Shown piece by piece: positions 5,858 through 9,624 of a DNA stretch of 9,624 nt. Source of the DNA: Schleiferiaceae bacterium (GTDB lineage Bacteria > Bacteroidota > Bacteroidia > Flavobacteriales > Schleiferiaceae); NCBI GenBank assembly GCA_030831045.1, contig JAURMB010000014.1, forward strand, positions 1 through 9,624, in the 5' to 3' direction. The notes under the pieces were generated by a model, which was not told the origin of the DNA, did no database searches, and saw only the letters and a program-made list of their open reading frames with translations. Positions within the stretch are counted from its first letter, which is position 1; the number at the start of each line of letters is the position of its first letter. A program made the translations under genes and the position numbers.

Positions 5858-6442
5858 TTAGCCGTGAACGCGTTCCGGACTAGTGAACGATGCGACGACT
5901 TGGGCTTCGAAGGCGAGCAACTCCTTCCAGAGCCGATCGACTTCGTCGCGCTGCCCGTAGGTGCGGGCAAATTTCAAGAACATCGTGTAGTGGTTGGCCT
6001 CAGACGCCATGAGGCGGGCATAAAATTGGGCTAGCTCGGCGTCTTGGACCGATTCGCTCAGTACGCGAAAGCGCTCGCAGCTGCGTGCTTCAATCAACGC
6101 GGCGATCAGCAAGCGATGCACCAAGCGCTTCATGCGGTCGCCGTGGGGGGCAAAAAACTTCGTTACCGCCGCCACGTACTCGTCTTTTCGCTCGCGTCCA
6201 AGGGTCAAACCGCGCTCGACGATGCGCTTGTGCACCATCTCAAAATGGCTCATTTCTTCGCGGGCTAGCGCCGCCATTTCGGTCACAAGGTCGCTGAGTT
6301 CTGGGTAGGTAACCACCAGCGAAATCGCAGTGGACGCCGCTTTTTGCTCGCAGTAGGCGTGGTCCGTCAAAATTTCGCTCAGGTGCATTTCAGCAGCCTT
6401 CGCCCAGCGCGGATCGGTCGGTAGTTTGAGGCCCAGCATCAT
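5858..6442 (-). CDS. miaE: tRNA-(ms2io6A)-hydroxylase-like non-haem diiron protein
   Basis: The 194-residue protein belongs to the MiaE group of the ferritin-like diiron superfamily. MiaE hydroxylates the isopentenyl group of ms2i6A37 in tRNA using O2. Two four-helix-bundle ligand sets are visible: Glu32 (HAYCEQKAA) with Glu63-x-x-His66 (EEMSHFE), and Glu118 ([10 protein letters not shown]) with Glu148-x-x-His151 (SEANHYTMF). Length and motif spacing match the short MiaE form. Two ATG codons stand in tandem (6442 and 6439), and either may be used. It is first in the probable miaE-gcvT-lrp unit and is preceded by a promoter box only seven bases upstream. A role on a different tRNA or substrate cannot be excluded without knowing whether miaA and miaB are present. 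Confidence 0.9.
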   Translation of the reverse strand: MMLGLKLPTDPRWAKAAEMHLSEILTDHAYCEQKAASTAISLVVTYPELSDLVTEMAALAREEMSHFEMVHKRIVERGLTLGRERKDEYVAAVTKFFAPHGDRMKRLVHRLLIAALIEARSCERFRVLSESVQDAELAQFYARLMASEANHYTMFLKFARTYGQRDEVDRLWKELLAFEAQVVASFTSPERVHG

Positions 6443-6449
6443 TCGATGG

Positions 6450-6457
6450 CAAAAGTA
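6450..6457 (-). promoter_or_regulatory. Promoter -7 box of the miaE-gcvT-lrp unit
   Basis: On the minus strand TACTTTTG fits TAnnTTTG and is embedded in CCGTACTTTTGC, identical to the box before tcdA. The first ATG of miaE follows after seven bases, so the leader should be only a few bases or absent. No clear -33 TTG is seen at the expected distance. Confidence 0.6.
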
Positions 6458-6483
6458 CGGCCCAGTCGCCCGATCTTCGGGGC

Positions 6484-7812
6484 ATGATCAAGCACTGGCG
6501 TTGGTGGCTAACCCTCGCGGCCGTATCGTTCATGGTCGGGTCTCCGAACCCGTCGATGGACCTCGACCGAACGGCTACGTGGAACGAGGCGTGGTCCGCC
6601 GGGCTCGTTCGGGTCGTTGTCGTTCCCGACCTCGGGGTCATGCAGCTCGACGGCGGACGCGTGCTGGGGTACGACGTGCAGCTGCTCGAATGGTGGGGAC
6701 GACGCACCGGCCACCCGATTGAATGGCAGTACGCCGCTTCGGTACATGAGGCGCTTGAGGCCGTGCGGCTCGGAACCGCCGACGTCGCCGTAGGACCCAT
6801 TCCCGAAGAGGGCATGCTTGAACTGGTTGCCACCAAGGCCGTTCGGTCGTTTCGATGGGTGCAGGTCGGAACCCAATCCCCCGATCGGAACGCGGCGCGC
6901 ACGCCGACCAAAAAAGCCAAAAAATCCGCGCGAAAAACCAAAGCCAAGCCCAAACCGCGCATCCATATTCCGGGAGAATTTCCCAAACCGCTTTGGTTGC
7001 TCGAGGCAGACAGCCTCAATGTGGTTCCAGCTGGACCGACCATGTTCCGCTTTGCCGGGCTCGATACCGCGGTGTGGGTTATGCCCGACTACATGGCCCG
7101 AGCCTGGGGTCGACGCGGCACCCGATTGGCCAAAGGGAGCTTTCACTGGGCCATGCGCCCTGGTGACACGGTGCTGCTCGCCGAACTCAACGACCTGGTT
7201 CGAGGTCGCGCGAGCCGCAACCAACGCGGGGCCTTGGCGCAAAAACCCGTGCCGCGCCCTAGCGACCGCGACAGCTTGATTTCGCCCTACGATGCCTTGC
7301 TGGTCGGCCACAGCGGCTGGGACCGCTTCACGCTCAACGCCCTGATTTTTGCGGAGAGCCGGTTTAACCCAAGCATTGTTTCGCCGGCAGGCGCCGTGGG
7401 GCTCATGCAGCTCCTCCCCTCCACCGCGAACCGCATGAACCGCGGTCCCGTCGACTTGTACAACCCCAGGGCCAACATCAAGGTGGGCATTCGCTACCTG
7501 CGCTACCTCGACCTGTTCTGGAAGAACCGCGGAGTCCCCAACGACCAACGTCTTCCGTTTGTGATGGCCTCTTACAACACGGGACCCGCGCCGGTTGAGC
7601 GCGCCATGCAGCGCGCTAAACGCTTAGGGTACGACCCCACGCGCTGGTTTGGCAACGTCGACCAAGTCGCGAAGGGCCCCGGAGGGCACTATGCCCGCAA
7701 AACCCGCGATATGGCCCAGCAGTACCAGGGATACGTGCAGTCGTGGCGTCGCGCACGGTTGCGCACGCTCGACCCCGCCCAAACGGTGGTCCTTAAAACT
7801 GAAAGTAAATAA
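6484..7812 (+). CDS. MltF-like membrane-bound/periplasmic lytic transglycosylase
   Basis: The 442-residue protein has a signal-type N-terminus (Lys/Arg, then hydrophobic residues about 7-19) without a lipobox Cys. Next comes a reduced solute-binding family 3-like domain (about 40-130 and 165-245, with GYDVQLLEWWGRRTG and LGTADVAVGPIPEE). A C-terminal SLT goslin-type lytic transglycosylase domain spans about 275-425. The catalytic acid is Glu291 in AESRFNP, supported by GAVGLMQLLP (303-312), NIKVGIRYLR (331-340) and ASYNTGP (362-368). Such enzymes cut the MurNAc-GlcNAc bond and leave 1,6-anhydro ends. A strongly basic tract (139-159, rich in Lys and Arg) interrupts the binding-protein part. 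The start at 6484 gives the full signal peptide. The 3' end overlaps the MBOAT gene by 20 bases, tail to tail. MltF itself is the best-known relative, but exact orthology is uncertain. Confidence 0.87.
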   Translation: MIKHWRWWLTLAAVSFMVGSPNPSMDLDRTATWNEAWSAGLVRVVVVPDLGVMQLDGGRVLGYDVQLLEWWGRRTGHPIEWQYAASVHEALEAVRLGTADVAVGPIPEEGMLELVATKAVRSFRWVQVGTQSPDRNAARTPTKKAKKSARKTKAKPKPRIHIPGEFPKPLWLLEADSLNVVPAGPTMFRFAGLDTAVWVMPDYMARAWGRRGTRLAKGSFHWAMRPGDTVLLAELNDLVRGRASRNQRGALAQKPVPRPSDRDSLISPYDALLVGHSGWDRFTLNALIFAESRFNPSIVSPAGAVGLMQLLPSTANRMNRGPVDLYNPRANIKVGIRYLRYLDLFWKNRGVPNDQRLPFVMASYNTGPAPVERAMQRAKRLGYDPTRWFGNVDQVAKGPGGHYARKTRDMAQQYQGYVQSWRRARLRTLDPAQTVVLKTESK

Positions 7813-9448
7813 AAGGCTGGCTTTCGGCCGCCATAAACTGGTAGGCCAGAAGCACCGCCGTTACTCCGGCCAGGCCCCAAAGGGCTGGATGCAGCTGAGC
7901 AAAGCGCACGCGGTACTGTTCCTTGTAGCGTTCCGGAATCCAGTGAATACCAAAGCCCACGGCGAGCACCAGCGCAGGACGCCACCAGGCGTGCAGCATT
8001 GCCAGACTCGGCGCGAGGTCCAAGGCCATGAGCAACTGATCGAGCATGGCCATAGCGGTGTCCCAGTCCGGGGCGCGAAACCAAATGCGGGTAAATGTGA
8101 TGAACACTAAGGTGAGCGCGACGCCCAGTCCGCGAATCAGCCAGCCCTCAACGCGGTACGGGCGCACCCGAGACCAAAGTTTGTAGCTAACGAGGCCCAG
8201 ACCGTTGAGTCCGCCCCACACCACAAAGTTCCACGAAGCCCCGTGCCAGAGTCCGCCCAAAAGCATCGTTAGCAGCAAGTTGACGTTGGTATTGAAGCCG
8301 CGGCGAAAGGCGGGAATAAACTGGTACATCACCAAAAAGACGAGCACCAGGGCTGCCAAGGCATAGGAGACCCAAGAATTCGGTGCCCACCAAGCCAAGC
8401 CAAAAAGTCCCGCAAAAATGAGGATGTAGCTGGCCGTTGAACCGCTCCGGTTGCCACCGAGCGGAATGTAGAGGTAGTCCTTGAGCCAGCTCGAAAGGGA
8501 CATGTGCCAACGCTTCCAAAACTCGGCCACGCTGCGCGCTTTGTAGGGCGAATCAAAGTTCTTCACCAGGGTGAAACCCATCCACAGAGCGATTCCGATG
8601 GCAATGTCGGTGTAGCCACTAAAGTCGGCGTAAACCTGCATGGTGTAGGCAAAAAGGGCGAGCGTGTTTTCCCAGCCCGTGTAGAGCGTGGGTTGGCTGA
8701 AGACGCGGTCGACGAGGTGCACGGCGAGAAAGTCCGCCAAAATGACTTTTTTCAAAAACCCGTTGACGACCCAAAAAAGACCCAGGCCGAACTGGGCACG
8801 GTTAACCGTGTAGGGCTGGTAAAGCTGCGGAACAAAGTCGCTGGCCCGCACAATGGGTCCGGCGACGAGCTGCGGAAAAAAGCTGACGTAAAAGGCGAAG
8901 TCGCTAAACCGGCGCACCGGATCGAGCTGGCGGCGGTAAATGTCGACGGTGTAGCTCAGGCACTGGAACGTGTAAAACGAAATGCCCACGGGAAGCAAAA
9001 TGACGTCTTCGACAAAGTCGGTGCCCAGGTGGGCGTTAGACCATCCTGCCCAGAAGGGCTGTGGGTTCCAGGCAAGGCCGGTAAGGTCGTTCCACACGTC
9101 GGCCGCAAAGTAGGCGTACTTGAAAAAAAACAAAACGCCCAGGTTGCTGACGATGCTGACCCCGAGCAGCAGTTTGCGCAGGGCGGTCCGCGACGTACGG
9201 TGCAAGGCGTGCCCTACGCCGTAATCAACGGCCGTCGTGAAGATGAGCAGCACGACGTACCATTGGCTGGTGTGGTAGTAAAAGAACCACGAGGCCAGCA
9301 TGAGGTAGGCATTGCGCAGGGCGATTTTGCGTTCAAGCGCGGCAAAACCGACCAAAACGACGGCAAAAAACACCCAGAATCCCAACTCAAGGAAGGTCCA
9401 GGGCTTGCTTGCCTCAGCGCGGAGCAGTTGGATCCATGCGTCTACCAT
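7793..9448 (-). CDS. MBOAT-family membrane O-acyltransferase (AlgI/DltB-like)
   Basis: The protein has 551 residues from the ATG at 9448. It is a polytopic membrane protein with many hydrophobic segments, beginning about residue 22. Family marks are LLPVGISFYTFQCLSYTVDIYR (151-172), FFPQLVAGPIVR (190-201), ADFSGYTDIAIGIA (274-287), FWKRWHMSLSSWLKDYLYIPLGGNR (310-334) and LLGGLWHGASWNF (396-408) with the catalytic His402. These enzymes move acyl groups, often acetyl, to extracytoplasmic polysaccharide or other glycans. Extra hydrophobic segments (about 341-385) lie between the GGNR loop and the catalytic His. An in-frame ATG at 9574 would add 42 residues, but these overlap the SGNH gene and look non-native (Arg/Pro/Gly-rich), so 9448 is chosen. 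It is translationally coupled to the upstream SGNH gene through a 7-base overlap. The acceptor cannot be named. Confidence 0.93.
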   Translation of the reverse strand: MVDAWIQLLRAEASKPWTFLELGFWVFFAVVLVGFAALERKIALRNAYLMLASWFFYYHTSQWYVVLLIFTTAVDYGVGHALHRTSRTALRKLLLGVSIVSNLGVLFFFKYAYFAADVWNDLTGLAWNPQPFWAGWSNAHLGTDFVEDVILLPVGISFYTFQCLSYTVDIYRRQLDPVRRFSDFAFYVSFFPQLVAGPIVRASDFVPQLYQPYTVNRAQFGLGLFWVVNGFLKKVILADFLAVHLVDRVFSQPTLYTGWENTLALFAYTMQVYADFSGYTDIAIGIALWMGFTLVKNFDSPYKARSVAEFWKRWHMSLSSWLKDYLYIPLGGNRSGSTASYILIFAGLFGLAWWAPNSWVSYALAALVLVFLVMYQFIPAFRRGFNTNVNLLLTMLLGGLWHGASWNFVVWGGLNGLGLVSYKLWSRVRPYRVEGWLIRGLGVALTLVFITFTRIWFRAPDWDTAMAMLDQLLMALDLAPSLAMLHAWWRPALVLAVGFGIHWIPERYKEQYRVRFAQLHPALWGLAGVTAVLLAYQFMAAESQPFIYFQF

Positions 9449-9624
9449 GACCGTCGTTCTTGGTGGCGAAGGTAGGACTTCACCAAGGCTTGCGCGAACC
9501 ACTCGGCCTCGGCTTCGTAGCCGACCTGGCTCAGGTGAATACCGTCCGGGCGCGCCCATTGGTTGGCCATCCATCGGCGCACGGATCCGTACCCGCCCAT
9601 GAGGCGGTAGAAATCAAAAACGGC
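9442..9624 (-). CDS. SGNH/GDSL-type hydrolase, C-terminal fragment (cut by window edge)
   Basis: An open frame enters from the right edge and ends at the TAG at 9444-9442, leaving 60 codons in the window. The peptide contains RPDGIHLSQVGYEAEAEWF, in which the D-G-I-H (residues 27-30 of the fragment) matches block V of SGNH hydrolases, giving the catalytic Asp and His. The Ser and the Gly/Asn blocks would lie beyond the edge. Its stop overlaps the MBOAT ATG by seven bases, which implies one operon with coupled translation. SGNH esterases or transferases often accompany MBOAT proteins in O-acetylation systems, where they finish the acyl transfer on the outside. The full length and any signal peptide or fusion are unknown. 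Confidence 0.82.
   Translation of the reverse strand, partial: AVFDFYRLMGGYGSVRRWMANQWARPDGIHLSQVGYEAEAEWFAQALVKSYLRHQERRSW

Noticed and set aside
6422..6428. TAGTTTG as a promoter box for the lytic transglycosylase
   Set aside because: It has one base rather than two between TA and TTTG and no -33 element at the right distance.
6508..7548. Long open frame on the minus strand opposite the lytic transglycosylase
   Set aside because: Same reason: the plus strand encodes clear SLT motifs, and the antisense protein has no recognisable domain.
7813..7835. Possible terminator hairpin after the lytic transglycosylase (GGCTTTCGGCC region)
   Set aside because: The stem is only three to four base pairs, there is no T run, and it lies in the coding sequence of the MBOAT C-terminus.
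8504..9475. Long open frame on the plus strand opposite the MBOAT gene
   Set aside because: Basic, Lys/Val/Gly-rich translation with no motif, antisense to an unmistakable MBOAT protein.
9449..9574. Upstream extension of the MBOAT protein from the ATG at 9574
   Set aside because: The 42 extra residues are Arg/Pro/Gly-rich and unlike a membrane-protein N-terminus, and they overlap the coding end of the SGNH hydrolase in another frame. The ATG at 9448 begins the typical N-terminus.
1..9624. Defence system, prophage, insertion sequence or other mobile gene cluster
   Set aside because: All genes are housekeeping or envelope families, and no transposase, integrase, nuclease, reverse transcriptase or toxin motif was seen on either strand.

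Overview
The window looks like ordinary chromosomal DNA from a GC-rich member of the Bacteroidota, probably Flavobacteriales or a close relative. Three things point there. Promoter-like TAnnTTTG boxes stand in front of several genes, and Shine-Dalgarno sequences are mostly lacking. The gene families are typical of the phylum: a long GAPDH with an N-terminal extension, MiaE, a TcdA-type E1 enzyme, and an MBOAT acyltransferase next to an SGNH hydrolase. Proteins such as the MBOAT end in the way I associate with this phylum (PFIYFQF). The taxonomic call is inference; no rRNA or other marker is present.

Layout. The left edge holds the first 26 codons of dapF (minus strand), divergent from an HtrA/Deg serine protease (151-1599, plus) that ends in a strong intrinsic terminator. 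A GAPDH gene follows (1785-3236, plus). Its promoter has a perfect 7-bp inverted repeat lying between the two promoter elements. The 256-base gap after GAPDH is filled by an unusual heptamer repeat element with nested inverted repeats. tcdA (3493-4224, plus) follows, with its promoter box almost touching the start codon. It converges on a minus-strand cluster transcribed right to left: miaE (6442-5858), gcvT (5840-4746) and an Lrp/AsnC regulator (4730-4239), separated by only 17 and 15 bases. A MltF-like lytic transglycosylase (6484-7812, plus) runs divergently from miaE. It overlaps by 20 bases, tail to tail, an MBOAT-family membrane O-acyltransferase (9448-7793, minus). The MBOAT start overlaps by 7 bases the end of an SGNH/GDSL-type hydrolase whose last 60 codons reach the right edge (9624-9442, minus).

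How the genes relate. DapF makes meso-diaminopimelate, HtrA handles damaged envelope proteins, the lytic transglycosylase cuts peptidoglycan, and the MBOAT/SGNH pair probably O-acylates an envelope glycan, so much of the window concerns the cell envelope. miaE and tcdA act on tRNA. GAPDH and gcvT are central metabolism. The Lrp regulator behind gcvT makes glycine or amino-acid control of that cluster plausible.

No defence system, prophage, insertion sequence, CRISPR array, tRNA or rRNA was seen. The most unusual signal is the AGNNNCN heptamer family. It sits in three patches: 4 units just after GAPDH, 14 units before tcdA, and 4 units across the shared 3' ends of tcdA and lrp.
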